Shown here: positions 36,201-50,017 of the stretch, one piece after another
Layout: every line of letters begins with the position of its first letter
Numbering within the stretch: the first letter of the stretch is position 1
Source: Nemophila menziesii
Taxonomy: Eukaryota > Streptophyta > Magnoliopsida > Boraginales > Hydrophyllaceae
Assembly: GCA_029959085.1 (NCBI GenBank)
Contig: JARWIR010000024.1
Span: 15,984,296 to 16,048,295, forward strand
Direction: 5' to 3'
DNA: 64,000 nt
The notes under the pieces: model-generated
Told to the model about the DNA's origin: nothing
Database searches by the model: none
Seen by the model: only the letters and a program-made list of their open reading frames with translations
Made by a program: the position numbers and the translations under genes

Positions 36201-39200
36201 TCTTGAAAAAAGACTCGCATAAATTTTTAAGTATGTCAACATCTTTCAGTCAAAGAATTACGATAGAATAGTAAATGCAAGTAGAAATCATCATGCATAA
36301 AAACAATAAAATTTCCTATAGACGGTTCACAAGTATTGAAAAAGAGTTGTTTACTCTTTTTACAGGTAAATCATATTTAAAATGAAAACGTTTTGTGGAG
36401 CAACACATACAAATGGAGTAGAAATTCCAATGCAAAGTAAATGATTCTCTATTTGCTACCAAGAGTGTCCCGTGTTCCAGTTTTGCAACGTTTATAATAG
36501 TTAGTCTTTAAAGTTTTGAATATTTTAATTTTTTCTTTATCTTTTGTTTACTTCAAATGGAATTTTAGTTAGATATGTGGTTCTTGTAAAAAGTCCCACA
36601 AACAGTTTGAAATTAGTACACATATTTAAGTCTAAGGGTTAAAATAGAAGATTAAATGTATGTCAAAAAGTATGCGTAAAGAAAACTCACTTTAAGCGGC
36701 TCACTAATATATTAGTAATATGTGTTTACTATTTTGACGCATAAATCTTCTTTAATATAAATATAAAGTTTGTTGAATCCAACCAAACAACCGTTGTAGC
36801 AAATCCAACATAAAGACTAAGATTATCGACTCTCTACCAAGAGTGTCCCAGGTTCAAGTCCTGGCAACGGTTATAATACTTTTTTTCCTTAACATTTAAA
36901 TCAATAAATTTCATCTTTGTCCATTGTCTTAGTTATAACTTATTTTCATCAGGGTTCTGGTTCTTGAAAAACGACTCGCATAAATTTTTAACTATGTCAA
37001 CATCTTTCAGTCAAAGAATTTCGATAGAATAGTAAATGCAAGTAGAAATCATCATGCATAAAAACAATAAAATTTCCTATAGACGGTTCACAAGTATTGA
37101 AAAAGAGTTGTTTACTCTTTTTACAGGTAAATCATATTTAAAATAAAAAAAGTGTTGTGGAGCAACACATACAAATGGAGTAGAAATTCCAATCCAAAGT
37201 AAATGATTCTCTATTAGCTACCAAGAGTGTCCCGTGTTCCAGCTTTGCAACGTTTATAATAGTTTGTCTTCAAAGTTTTGAATATTTTAATTTTTTCTTT
37301 ATCTTTTGTTTATTTCAAATGGAATTTTAGTTAGATATGTGGTTCTTGTAAAAAGTCCCACAAACAGTTTGAAATTAGTACACATATTTAAGTCTAAGGG
37401 TTAAAATAGAAGATTAAATGTATTTCAAAACGTAATGCGTAAAGAAAACTCACTTTAAGCGGCTCACTAATATATAAGTAATATGCGTTTACTATTTTGA
37501 CGCATAAATCTTCTTTAATATAAATATAAAGTTTGTTGTATCCAACCAAACAACCGTTGTAGCAAATCCAACATAAAGACTAAGATTATCGACTCTCTAC
37601 CAAGTGTGTCCCAGGTTCAAGTCCTGGCAACGGTTATAATACTTTTTTTCCTTACCTTTTAAATCAATAAATTTCATCTTTGTCCATTGTCTTAGTTATA
37701 ACTTATTTTTAATCAGGGTTCTGGTTCTTGAAAAACGACTCGCATAAATTTTTAACTATGTCAACATCTTTCAGTCAAAGAAATTCGATAGAATAGTAAA
37801 TGCAAGTAGAAATCATCATGCATAAAAACAATAAAATTTCCTATAGACGGTTCACAAGTATTGAAAAAGAGTTGTTTACTCTTTTTACAGGTAAATCATA
37901 TTTAAAATAAAAAAGTGTTGTGGAGCAACACATACAAATGGAGTAGAAATTCCAATCAAAAGTAAATGATTCTCTATTAGCTACCAAGAGTGTCCCGTGT
38001 TCCAGCTTTGCAACGTTTATAATAGTTTGTCTTCAAAGTTTTGAATATTTTAATTTTTTCTTTATCTTTTGTTTACTTCAAATGGAATTTTAGTTAGATA
38101 TGTGGTTCTTGTAAAAAGTCCCACAAACAGTTTGAAATTAGTACACATATTTAAGTCTAAGGGTTAAAATAGAAGATTAAATGTATTTCAAAACGTCATG
38201 CGTAAAGAAAACTCACTTTAAGCGGCTCACTAATATATAAGTAATATGCGTTTACTATTTTGACGCAAAAATCTTCTTTAATATAAATATAAAGTTTGTT
38301 GTATCCAACCAAACAACCGTTGTAGCAAATCCAACATAAAGACTGAGATTATCGACTCTCTACCAAGAGTGTCCCAGGTTCAAGTCCTGGCAACGGTTAT
38401 AATACTTTTTTTCCTTAACTTTTAAATCAATAAATTTCATCTTTGTCCATTGTCTTAGTTATAACTTATTTTTAATCAGGGTTCTGGTTCTTGAAAAACG
38501 ACTCGCATAAATTTTTAACTATGTCAACATCTTTCAGTCAAAGAAATTCTATAGAATAGTAAATGCAAGTAGAAATCATCATGCATAAAAACAATAAAAT
38601 TTCCTATATACGGTTCACAAGTATTGAAAAAGAGTTGTTTACTCTTTTTACAGGTAAATCATATTTAAAATAAAAAAGTGTTGTGGAGCAACACATACAA
38701 ATGGAGTAGAAATTCCAATCCAAAGTAAATGATTCTCTATTAGCTACCAATAGTGTCCCGTGTTCCAAGTTTGCAACGTTTATAATAGTTTGTCTTCAAA
38801 GTTTTGAATATTTTAATTTTTTCTTTATCTTTTGTTTACTTCAAATGTAATTTTAGTTAGATATGTGGTTCTTGTAAAAAGTCCCACAAACAGTTTGAAA
38901 TTAGTACACATATTTAAGTCTAAGGGTTAAAATAGAAGATTAAATGTATTTCAAAACGTCATGCGTAAAGAAAACTCACTTTAAGCGGCTCACTAATATA
39001 TAAGTAATATGCGTTTACTATTTTGACGCATAAATCTTCTTTAATATAAATATAAAGTTTGTTGTATCCAACCAAACAACCGTTGTAGCAAATCCAACAT
39101 AAAGACTGAGATTATCGACTCTCTACCAAGAGTGTCCCAGGTTCAAGTCCTGGCAACGGTTACAATCCTTTTTTTCCTTAACTTTTAAATCAATAAATTT

Positions 39201-40884
39201 CATCTTTGTCCATTCTCTTAGTTATAACTTATTTTTAATCAGGGTTCTGGTTCTTGAAAAACGACTCGCATAAATTTTTAACTATGTCAACATCTTTCAG
39301 TCAAAGAATTTCGATAGAATAGTAAATGCAAGTAGAAATCATCATGCATAAAAACAATAAAATTTCCTATAGACGGTTCACAAGTATTGAAAAAGAGTTG
39401 TTTACTCTTTTTACAGGTAAATCATATTTAAAATAAAAAAGTGTTGTGGAGCAACACATACAAATGGAGTAGAAATTCCAATCCAAAGTAAATGATTCTC
39501 TATTAGCTACCAAAAGTGTCCCGTGTTCCAGCTTTGCAACGTTTATAATAGTTTGTCTTCAAAGTTTTGAATATTTTAATTTTTTCTTTATCTTTTGTTT
39601 ACTTCAAATGGAATTTTAGTTAGATATGTGGTTCTTGTAAAGAGTCCCACAAACAGTTTGAAATTAGTACACATATTTAAGTCTAAGGGTTAAAATAGAA
39701 GATTAAATGTATTTCAAAACGTCATGCGTAAAGAAAACTCACTTTAAGCGGCTCACTAATATATAAGTAATATGCGTTTACTATTTTGACGCATAAATCT
39801 TCTTTAATATAAATATAAAGTTTGTTGTATCCAACCAAACAACCGTTGTAGCAAATCCAACATAAAGACTAAGATTATCGACTCTCTACCAAGAGTGTCC
39901 CAGGTTCAAGTCCTGGTTCTTGAAAAAAGACTCGCATAAATTTTTAAGTATGTCAACATCTTTCAGTCAAAGAATTACGATAGAATAGTAAATGCAAGTA
40001 GAAATCATCATGCATAAAAACAATAAAATTTCCTATAGACGGTTCACAAGTATTGAAAAAGAGTTGTTTACTCTTTTTACAGGTAAATCATATTTAAAAT
40101 GAAAACGTTTTGTGGAGCAACACATACAAATGGAGTAGAAATTCCAATGCAAAGTAAATGATTCTCTATTTGCTACCAAGAGTGTCCCGTGTTCCAGTTT
40201 TGCAACGTTTATAATAGTTAGTCTTTAAAGTTTTGAATATTTTAATTTTTTCTTTATCTTTTGTTTACTTCAAATGGAATTTTAGTTAGATATGTGGTTC
40301 TTGTAAAAAGTCCCACAAACAGTTTGAAATTAGTACACATATTTAAGTCTAAGGGTTAAAATAGAAGATTAAATGTATGTCAAAAAGTATGCGTAAAGAA
40401 AACTCACTTTAAGCGGCTCACTAATATATTAGTAATATGTGTTTACTATTTTGACGCATAAATCTTCTTTAATATAAATATAAAGTTTGTTGAATCCAAC
40501 CAAACAACCGTTGTAGCAAATCCAACATAAAGACTAAGATTATCGACTCTCTACCAAGAGTGTCCCAGGTTCAAGTCCTGGTTCTTGAAAAAAGACTCGC
40601 ATAAATTTTTAAGTATGTCAACATCTTTCAGTCAAAGAATTACGATAGAATAGTAAATGCAAGTAGAAATCATCATGCATAAAAACAATAAAATTTCCTA
40701 TAGACGGTTCACAAGTATTGAAAAAGAGTTGTTTACTCTTTTTACAGGTAAATCATATTTAAAATGAAAACGTTTTGTGGAGCAACACATACAAATGGAG
40801 TAGAAATTCCAATGCAAAGTAAATGATTCTCTATTTGCTACCAAGAGTGTCCCGTGTTCCAGTTTTGCAACGTTTATAATAGTT
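33241..40884 (+). repeat. Six-unit higher-order repeat of 4,382 bp (one full copy and a truncated second)
   Basis: Motif positions 33240, 34003, 34766, 35529 and 36194 recur at 37622, 38385, 39148, 39911 and 40576, each offset by 4,382 bp. That equals four full units plus two 665-bp short units. Private variants travel with them: tatatacggttc, ctaccaatagtgtc, tacaatccttttttt, ctaccaaaagtgtc and gtaaagagtccc. The second copy is cut by the A/B junction. Confidence 0.9.
40876..40884. other. Junction between satellite families A and B
   Basis: Family A sequence ...gcaacgttt passes through ataatagtt into family B sequence ctttaccattttgaggc. These 9 bases occur at this point in A and, at a different place in the unit, in B. 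The join is therefore out of register and shortens the local unit (446 bp between motif positions 40576 and 41022). Confidence 0.85.
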
Positions 40885-43800
40885 CTTTACCATTTTGAGG
40901 CATAAATCTTCTTTGATATAAATATATAAAGTTTGTTGTATCCAACCAAACAACCGTTGTAGCAATTCCAACTATCAATTTGAGATTATCGACTCTCTAC
41001 CAAGAGTGTCCCAGGTTCAAGTCCTGGCAACGGTTATATTTTTTTTAGAAGTTTCAAATCTTTAAATTTTATGTTTGGTCAATCGCTTTTTTATTATCTT
41101 TTTAATTAGAGTTATGGTTCTTGGAAAAAGTCTCGCAAAAAATTGAATTCAGTCAACATATTTCATATTAAGAGTAACGATGGAAGAATAAATGCAAGTA
41201 GAAAACATCATGCATAAAATGATAAAATTTTCTATTAACGGGTCACAAGTATTCAAAAAGAGTTGTGTAATCTTTTTATAGGTAATCATATTTAACCTAA
41301 ATATATAGTTTGTGGATCAAGACAAACAAACGTTGTATAAATTCCAATCCAAAGTTAATGATTCTCCACTATCTACATGAGTGTCTCGCGTTCAAGTTTG
41401 ACGACGTAGATAATAGTTTTGTATTCCAGGTTTCAAATATTTCAATTTTTTCTTTTATCTTACGTTTACGTCAAAATGAATCTTACATAGACTTATGGTT
41501 CTTCACAAAAGTCTCAGAAACAGTTAGAATTCAATAAACATATTTAATTCTAAAAGATAAAATAGAAGAATAAATGTATTTAGAAACGTCATACGTAAAA
41601 AAAGGTAAAACTCGTTTTAAGCGACTCACGAGTATATAAATAATAGTTCTTTACCATTTTGAGGCATAAATCTTCTTTGATATAAATATATAAAGTTTGT
41701 TGTATCCAACCAAACAACCGTTGTAGCAATTCCAACTATCAATTTGAGATTATCGACTCTCTACCAAGAGTGTCCCAGGTTCAAGTCCTGGCAACGGTTA
41801 TATTTTTTTAGAAGTTTCAAATCTTTAAATTTCATGTTTGGTCAATCGCTTTTTTATTATCTTTTTAATTAGAGTTATGGTTCTTGGAAAAAGTCTCGCA
41901 AAAAAATTGAATTCAGTCAACATATTTCATTTTAAGAGTAACGATGGAAGAATAAATGCAAGTAGAAAACATCATGCATAAAATGATAAAATTTTCTATT
42001 AACGGGTCACAAGTATTCAAAAAGAGTTGTATAATCTTTTTATAGGTAATCATATTTAACCTAAATATATAGTTTTGTGGATCAAGACAAACAAACGTTG
42101 TATAAATTCCAATCCAAAGTTAATGATTCTCCACTAGCTAAATCAGTGTCTCGCGTTCAAGTTTGACGACGTAAATAATAGTTTTGTATTCCAGGTTTCA
42201 AATATTTCAATTTTTTCTTTTATCTTACGTTTACGTCAAAATGAATCTTACTTAGACTTATGGTTCTTCACAAAAGTCTCAGAAACAGTTAGAATTCAAT
42301 GAACATATTTAATTCTAAAAGATAAAATAGAAGAATAAATGTATTTAGAAACGTCATACGTGAAAAAAGGTAAAACTCGTTATAAGCGACTCACTAGTAT
42401 ATAAATAATAGTTCTTTACCATTTTGAGGCATAAATCTTCTTTGATATAAATATATAAAGTTTGTTGTATCCAACCAAACAACCGTTGTAGCAATTTCAA
42501 CTATCAATTTGAGATTATCGACTCTCTACCAAGAGTGTCCTAGGTTCAAGTCCTCGCCACGGTTATATTTTTTTGTTAAGTTTCAAATATTTAAATTTCA
42601 TGTTTGGTCAATTGCTTTTTTATTATCTTTTTCATTAGAGTTATGGTTCTTGGAAAAAGTCTCGCAAAAAAATTGAATTCAGTCAACATATTTCATATTA
42701 AGAGTAACGATGGAAGAATAAATGCAAGTAGAAAACATCATGCAAAAAATGATATTAACGGGTCACAAGTATTCAAAAAGAGTTGTGTAATCTTTTTATA
42801 GGTAATCATATTTAACCTAAATATATAGTTTTGTGGATCAAGACAAACAAACGTTGTATAAATTCCAATCCAAAGTTAATGATTCTCCACTAGCTAAATC
42901 AGTGTCTCGCGTTCAAGTTTGACGACGTAGATAATAGTTTTGTATTCCAGGTTTCAAATATTTCAATTTTTTCTTTTATCTTACGTTTACGTCAAAATGA
43001 ATCTTACTTAGACTTATGGTTCTTCACAAAAGTCTCAGAAACAGTTAGAATTCAATAAACATATTTAATTCTAAAAGATAAAATAGAAGAATAAATGTAT
43101 TTAGAAACGTCATACGTAAAAAAAAAGTAAAACTCGTTTTAAGCGACTCACTAGTATATAAATAATAGTTCTTTACCATTTTGAGGCATAAATCTTCTTT
43201 GATATAAATATATAGAGTTTGTTGTATCCAACCTAACAACCGTTGTAGCAATTCCAACTATCAATTTGAGATTATCGACTCTCTACCAAGAGTATCCCAA
43301 GTTCAAGTCCTGGCAACGGTTATATCTTTCTGTTAAGTTTCAAATCTTTAAATTTTATGTTTGGTTAATCGCTTTGTTATTATTTTTTTAATTAGAGTTA
43401 TGGTTCTTGGAAAAAGTCTCACAAAAAAAATTGAATTCAGTCAACATATTTCATTTTAAGAGTAACGATGGAAGAATAAATGCAAGTAGAAAAAATCATG
43501 CATAAAATGATAAAATTTTCTATTAACGGGTCACAAGTATTCAAAAAGAGTTGTGTAATCTTTTTATAGGTAATCATATTTAACCTAAATATATAGTTTT
43601 GTGGATCAAGACAAACAAACGTTGTACAATTTCCAACCCAAAGTTAATGATTCTCCACTATCTACATGAGTGTCTCGCGTTCAAGTTTAACGACGTAGAT
43701 AATAGTTTTGTATTCCAGGTTTCAAATATTTCAATTTTTTCTTTTATCTTACGTTTACGTCAAAATGAATCTTACTTAGACTTATGGTTCTTCAAATAAG

Positions 43801-44841
43801 TCTCAGAAACAGTTAGAATTCGATAAACATATTTAATTCTAAAAGATAAAATAGAAGAATAAATGTATTTAGAAACGTCATACGTAAAAAAAGGTAAAAC
43901 TCGTTTTAAGCGACTCACTAGTATATAAATAATAGTTCTTTACCATTTTGAGGCATAAATCTTCTTTGATATAAATATATAAAGTTTGTTGTATCCAACG
44001 AAATAACCGTTGTAGCAATTCCAACTATCAATTTGAGATTATCGACTCTCTACCAAGAGTGTCCCAGGTTCAAGTCCTGGCAACGGTTATATTTTTTTGT
44101 TAATTTTCAAATCTTTAAATTTTATGTTTGGTCTATCGCTTTGTTATTATTTTTTTAATTAGAGTTATGGTTCTTGGAAAAAGTCTCGCAAAAAAATTGA
44201 ATTCAGTCAACATATTTCATTTTAAGAGTAACGATGGAAGAATAAATGCAAGTAGAAAACATCATGCATAAAATGATAAAAATTTCTATTAACGGGTCAC
44301 AAGTATTCAAAAAGAGTTGTGTAAACTTTTTATAGGTAATCATATTTTACCTAAATATATAGTTTTGTGGATCAAGACAAACAAACGTTGTATAATTTCC
44401 AACCCAAAGTTAATGATTCTCCACTAGCTAAATGAGTGTCTCGCGTTCAAGTTTGACGACGTAAATAATACTTTTGTATTCCAGGTTTCAAATATTTCAA
44501 TTTTTTCTTTTATCTTACGTTTACGTCAAAATGAATCTTACTTAGACTTATGGTTCTTCACAAAAGTCTCAGAAACAGTTAGACTTCAATAAACGTATTT
44601 AATTCTAAAAGATAAAATAGAAGAATAAATGTATTTAGAAACGTCATACGTAAAAAAAGGTAAAACTCGTTATAAGCGACTCACTAGTATATAAATAATA
44701 GTTCTTTACCATTTTGAGGCATAAATCTTCTTTGATATAAATATATAAAGTTTGTTGTATCCAACCAAACAACCGTTGTAGCAATTCCAACTATCAATTT
44801 GAGATTATCGACTCTCTACCAAGAGTGTCCCAGGTTCAAGT

Positions 44842-47800
44842 CCTGGCAACGGTTATATTTTTTTTAGAAGTTTCAAATCTTTAAATTTTATGTTTGGTCA
44901 ATCGCTTTTTTATTATCTTTTTAATTAGAGTTATGGTTCTTGGAAAAAGTCTCGCAAAAAAATTGAATTCAGTCAACATATTTCATATTAAGAGTAACGA
45001 TGGAAGAATAAATGCAAGTAGAAAACATCATGCATAAAATGTTAAAATTTTCTATTAACGGGTCACAAGTATTCAAAAAGAGTTGTGTAATCTTTTTATA
45101 GGTAATCATATTTAACCTAAATATATAGTTTGTGGATCAAGACAAACAAACGTTGTATAAATTCCAATCCAAAGTTAATGATTCTCCACTATCTACATGA
45201 GTGTCTCGCGTTCAAGTTTGACGACGTAGATAATAGTTTTGTATTCCAGGTTTCAAATATTTCAATTTTTATCTTTTATCTTACGTTTACGTCAAAATGA
45301 ATATTACTTAGACTTATGGTTCTTCACAAAAGTCTCAGAAACAGTTAGAATTCAATAAACATATTTAATTCTAAAAGATAAAATAGAAGAATAAATGTAT
45401 TTAGAAACGTCATACGTAAAAAAAAGTAAAACTCGTTTTAAGCGACTCACCAGTATATAAATAATAGTTCTTTACCATTTTGAGGCATAAATCTTCTTTG
45501 ATATAAATATATAGAGTTTGTTGTATCCAACCTAACAACCGTTGTAGCAATTCCAACTATCAATTTGAGATTATCGACTCTCTACCAAGAGTATCCCAAG
45601 TTCAAGTCCTGGCAACGGTTATATTTTTCTGTTAAGTTTCAAATCTTTAAATTTTATGTTTGGTTAATCGCTTTGTTATTATTTTTTTAATTAGAGTTAT
45701 GGTTCTTGGAAAAAGTCTCGCAAAAAAAATTGAATTCAGTCAACATATTTCATTTTAAGAGTAACGATGGAAGAATAAATGCAAGTAGAAAAAATCATGC
45801 ATAAAATGATAAAATTTTCTATTAACAGGTCACAAGTATTTAAAAAGAGTTGTGTAATCTTTTTATAGGTAATCATATTTAACCTAAATATATAGTTTTG
45901 TGGATCAAGACAAACAAACGTTGTACAATTTCCAACCCAAAGTTAATGATTCTCCACTAGCTACATGAGTGTCTCGCGTTCAAGTTTGACGACGTAAATA
46001 ATAGTTTTGTATTCCAGGTTTCAAATATTTCAATTTTTTCTTTTATCTTACGTTTACGTCAAAATGAATCTTACTTAGACTTATGGTTCTTCACAAAAGT
46101 CCCAGAATCAGTTAGAATTCAATAAACATATTTAATTCTAAAAGATAAAATAGAAGAATAAATGTATTTAGAAACGTCATACGTGAAAAAAGGTAAAACT
46201 CGTTTTAAGCGACTCACTAGTATATAAATAATAGTTCTTTACCATTTTGAGGCATAAATCTTCTTTGATATAAATATATAAAGTTTGTTGTATCCAACCA
46301 AACAACTGTTGTAGCAATTCCAACTATCAATTTGAGATTATCGACTCTCTACCAAGAGTGTCCCAGGTTCAAGTCCTGGCAACGGTTATATTTTTTTGTT
46401 AAGTTTCAAATCTTTAAATTTCATGTTTGGTCAATCGCTTTTTTATTATCTTTTTAATTAGAGTTATGGTTCTTGGAAAAAGTCTCGCAAAAAAATTGAA
46501 TTCAGTCAACATATTTCATTTTAAGAGTAACGATGGAAGAATAAATGCAAGTAGAAAACATCATGCATAAAATGATAAAATTTTCTATTAACGGGTCACA
46601 AGTATTCAAAAAGAGTTGTGTAATCTTTTTATAGGTAATCATATTTAACCTAAATATATAGTTTGTGGATCAAGACAAACAAACGTTGTATAAATTCCAA
46701 TCCAAAGTTAATGATTCTCCACTATCTACATGAGTGTCTCGCGTTCAAGTTTGACGACGTAGATAATAGTTTTGTATTCCAGGTTTCAAATATTTCAATT
46801 TTTTCTTTTATCTTACGTTTACGTCAAAATGAATATTACTTAGACTTATGGTTCTTCACAAAAGTCTCAGAAACAGTTAGAATTCAATAAACATATTTAA
46901 TTCTAAAAGATAAAATAGAAGAATAAATGTATTTAGAAACGTCATACAGTCATACGTAAAAAAAAGTAAAACTCGTTTTAAGCGACTCACCAGTATATAA
47001 ATAATAGTTCTTTACCATTTTGAGGCATAAATCTTCTTTGATATAAATATATAGAGTTTGTTGTATCCAACCTAACAACCGTTGTAGCAATTCCAACTAT
47101 CAATTTGAGATTATCGACTCTCTACCAAGAGTATCCCAGGTTCAAGTCCTGGCAACGGTTATATTTTTCTGTTAAGTTTCAAATCTTTAAATTTTATGTT
47201 TGGTTAATCGCTTTGTTATTATTTTTTTAATTAGAGTTATGGTTCTTGGAAAAAGTCTCGCAAAAAAAATTGAATTCAGTCAACATATTTCATTTTAAGA
47301 GTAACGATGGAAGAATAAATGCAAGTAGAAAAAATCATGCATAAAATGATAAAATTTTCTATTAACGGGTCACAAGTATTTAAAAAGAGTTGTGTAATCT
47401 TTTTATAGGTAATCATATTTAACCTAAATATATAGTTTTGTGGATCAAGACAAACAAACGTTGTACAATTTCCAACCCAAAGTTAATGATTCTCCACTAG
47501 CTACATGAGTGTCTCGCGTTCAAGTTTGACGACGTAAATAATAGTTTTGTATTCCAGGTTTCAAATATTTCAATTTTTTCTTTTATCTTACGTTTACGTC
47601 AAAATGAATCTTACTTAGACTTATGGTTCTTCACAAAAGTCCCAGAATCAGTTAGAATTCAATAAACATATTTAATTCTAAAAGATAAAATAGAAGAATA
47701 AATGTATTTAGAAACGTCATACGTGAAAAAAGGTAAAACTCGTTTTAAGCGACTCACTAGTATATAAATAATATTTCTTTACCATTTTGAGGCATAAATC

Positions 47801-47914
47801 TTCTTTGATATAAATATATAAAGTTTGTTGTATCCAACCAAACAACTGTTGTAGCAATTCCAACTATCAATTTGAGATTATCGACTCTCTACTAAGAGTG
47901 TCCCAGGTTCAAGT
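44842..47914 (+). repeat. Two-unit segment of family B duplicated in tandem
   Basis: 44842-46374 and 46375-47914 share private variants (gtatccca in the T-arm region, gtcccagaatcag, aatgaatattac, tatttaaaaagag). The second copy has an 8-bp insertion, catacagtcatacg, near 46945. The related block near 59-61.3 kb has this segment only once. Confidence 0.82.
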
Positions 47915-48680
47915 CCTGGCAACGGTTATATTTTTTTGTTAAGTTTCAAATCTTTAAATTTCATGTTTGGTCAATCGCTTTTTTATTATCTTTTTAATTA
48001 GAGTTATGGTTCTTGGAAAAAGTCTCGCAAAAAAATTGAATTCAGTCAACATATTTCATTTTAAGAGTAACGATGGAAGAATAAATGCAAGTAGAAAACA
48101 TCATGCATAAAATGATAAAATTTTCTATTAACGGGTCACAAGTATTCAAAAAGAGTTGTGTAATTTTTTTATAGGTAATCATATTTAACCTAAATATATA
48201 GTTTTGTGGATCAAGACAAACAAACGTTGTATAAATTCCAATCCAAAGTTAATGATTCTCCACTAGCTAAATCAGTGTCTCGCGTTCAAGTTTGACGACG
48301 TAAATAATAGTTTTGTATTCCAGGTTTCAAATATTTCAATTTTTTCTTTTATCTTACGTTTACGTCAAAATGAATCTTACTTAGACTTATGGTTCTTCAC
48401 AAAAGTCTCAGAAACAGTTAGAATTCAATGAACATATTTAATTCTAAAAGATAAAATAGAAGAATAAATGTATTTAGAAACGTCATACGTGAAAAAAGGT
48501 AAAACTCGTTATAAGCGACTCACTAGTATATAAATAATAGTTCTTTACCATTTTGAGGCATAAATCTTCTTTGATATAAATATATAAAGTTTGTTGTATC
48601 CAACCAAACAACCGTTGTAGCAAATCCAACTATCAATTTGAGATTATCGACTCTCTACCAAGAGTGTCCCAGGTTCAAGT

Positions 48681-49252
48681 CCTGGCAACGGTTATATTTT
48701 TTTGTTAAGTTTCAAATCTTTAAATTTCATGTTTGGACAATCGCTTTTTTATTATTTTTTTAATTAGAGTTATGGTTCTTGGAAAAAGTCTCGCAAACGT
48801 TGTATAATTTCCAACCCAAGGTTAATGATTCTCCACTAGCTACATGAGTGTCTCGCGTTCAAGTTTGACGACGTAAATAATAGTTTTGTATTCCAGGTTT
48901 CAAATATTTCAATTTTTTCTTTTATCTTACGTTTACGTCAAAATGAATCTTACTTAGACTTATGGTTCTTCACAAAAGTCTCAGAAACAGTTAGACTTCA
49001 ATAAACGTATTTAATTCTAAAAGATAAAATAGAAGAATAAATGTATTTAGAAACGTCATACGTAAAAAAGGTAAAACTCGTTATAAGCGACTCACTAGTA
49101 TATAAATAATAGTTCTTTACCATTTTGAGGCATAAATCTTCTTTGATATAAATATATAAAGTTTGTTGTATCCAACCAAACAACCGTTGTAGCAATTCCA
49201 ACTATCAATTTGAGATTATCGACTCTCTACCAAGAGTGTCCCAGGTTCAAGT
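48681..49252 (+). repeat. Short family B unit (about 193-bp deletion), first of seven
   Basis: gtctcgcaaa joins directly to cgttgtataatttcc. This skips the stretch that normally runs from aaaaattgaattcag to atcaagacaaac, with caaa at both breakpoints. The other short units end at 51356, 52694, 54033, 56138, 58234 and 62637. The tRNA-like core is retained, in contrast to the family A deletion. Confidence 0.88.
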
Positions 49253-50017
49253 CCTGGCAACGGTTATATTTTTTTTAGAAGTTTCAAATCTTTAAATTTT
49301 ATGTTTGGTCAATCGCTTTTTTATTATCTTTTTAATTAGAGTTATGGTTCTTGGATAAAGTCTCGCAAAAAAATTGAATTCAGTCAACATATTTCATATT
49401 AAGAGTAACGATGGAAGAATAAATGCAAGTAGAAAACATCATGCATAAAATGATAAAATTTTCTATTAACGGGTCACAAGTATTCAAAAAGAGTTGTGTA
49501 ATCTTTTTATAGGTAATCATATTTAACCTAAATATATAGTTTGTGGATCAAGACAAACAAACGTTGTATAAATTCCAATCCAAAGTTAATGATTCTCCAC
49601 TATCTACATGAGTGTCTCGCGTTCAAGTTTGACGACGTAGATAATAGTTTTGTATTCCAGGTTTCAAATATTTCAATTTTTTCTTTTATCTTACATTTAC
49701 GTCAAAATGAATCTTACTTAGACTTATGGTTCTTCACAAAAGTCTCAGAAACAGTTAGACTTCAATAAACGTATTTAATTCTAAAAGATAAAATAGAAGA
49801 ATAAATGTATTTAGAAACGTCATACGTAAAAAAAGGTAAAACTCGTTATAAGCGACTCACTAGTATATAAATAATAGTTCTTTACCATTTTAAGGCATAA
49901 ATCTTCTTTGATATAAATATATAAAGTTTGTTGTATCCAACCAAACAACCGTTGTAGCAATTCCAACTATCAATTTGAGATTATCGACTCTCTACCAAGA
50001 GTGGCCCAGGTTCAAGT

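Larger units (their letters stand above)
6313..40884 (+). repeat. Satellite family A array, right part (46 units of about 763 bp)
   Basis: The last base of the TTCAAGT motif falls at 6354, 7119, 7882, 8645, 9408, 10171, 10933, 11696, 12459, 13222, 13984, 14747, 15509, 16272, 17035, 17798, 18560, 19323, 20086, 20849, 21612, 22375, 23138, 23901, 24664, 25427, 26340, 27103, 27866, 28531, 29432, 30194, 30953, 31715, 32478, 33240, 34003, 34766, 35529, 36194, 36859, 37622, 38385, 39148, 39911 and 40576. Most steps are 762-763 bp. The exceptions are steps of 665 (a 97-bp deletion plus 1 bp), 913 and 901 (MITE insertions together with deletions) and 759. All units have the same orientation. Each holds an alpha half with a tRNA-like core and a diverged beta half. 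I see no protein-coding gene. Confidence 0.97.
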
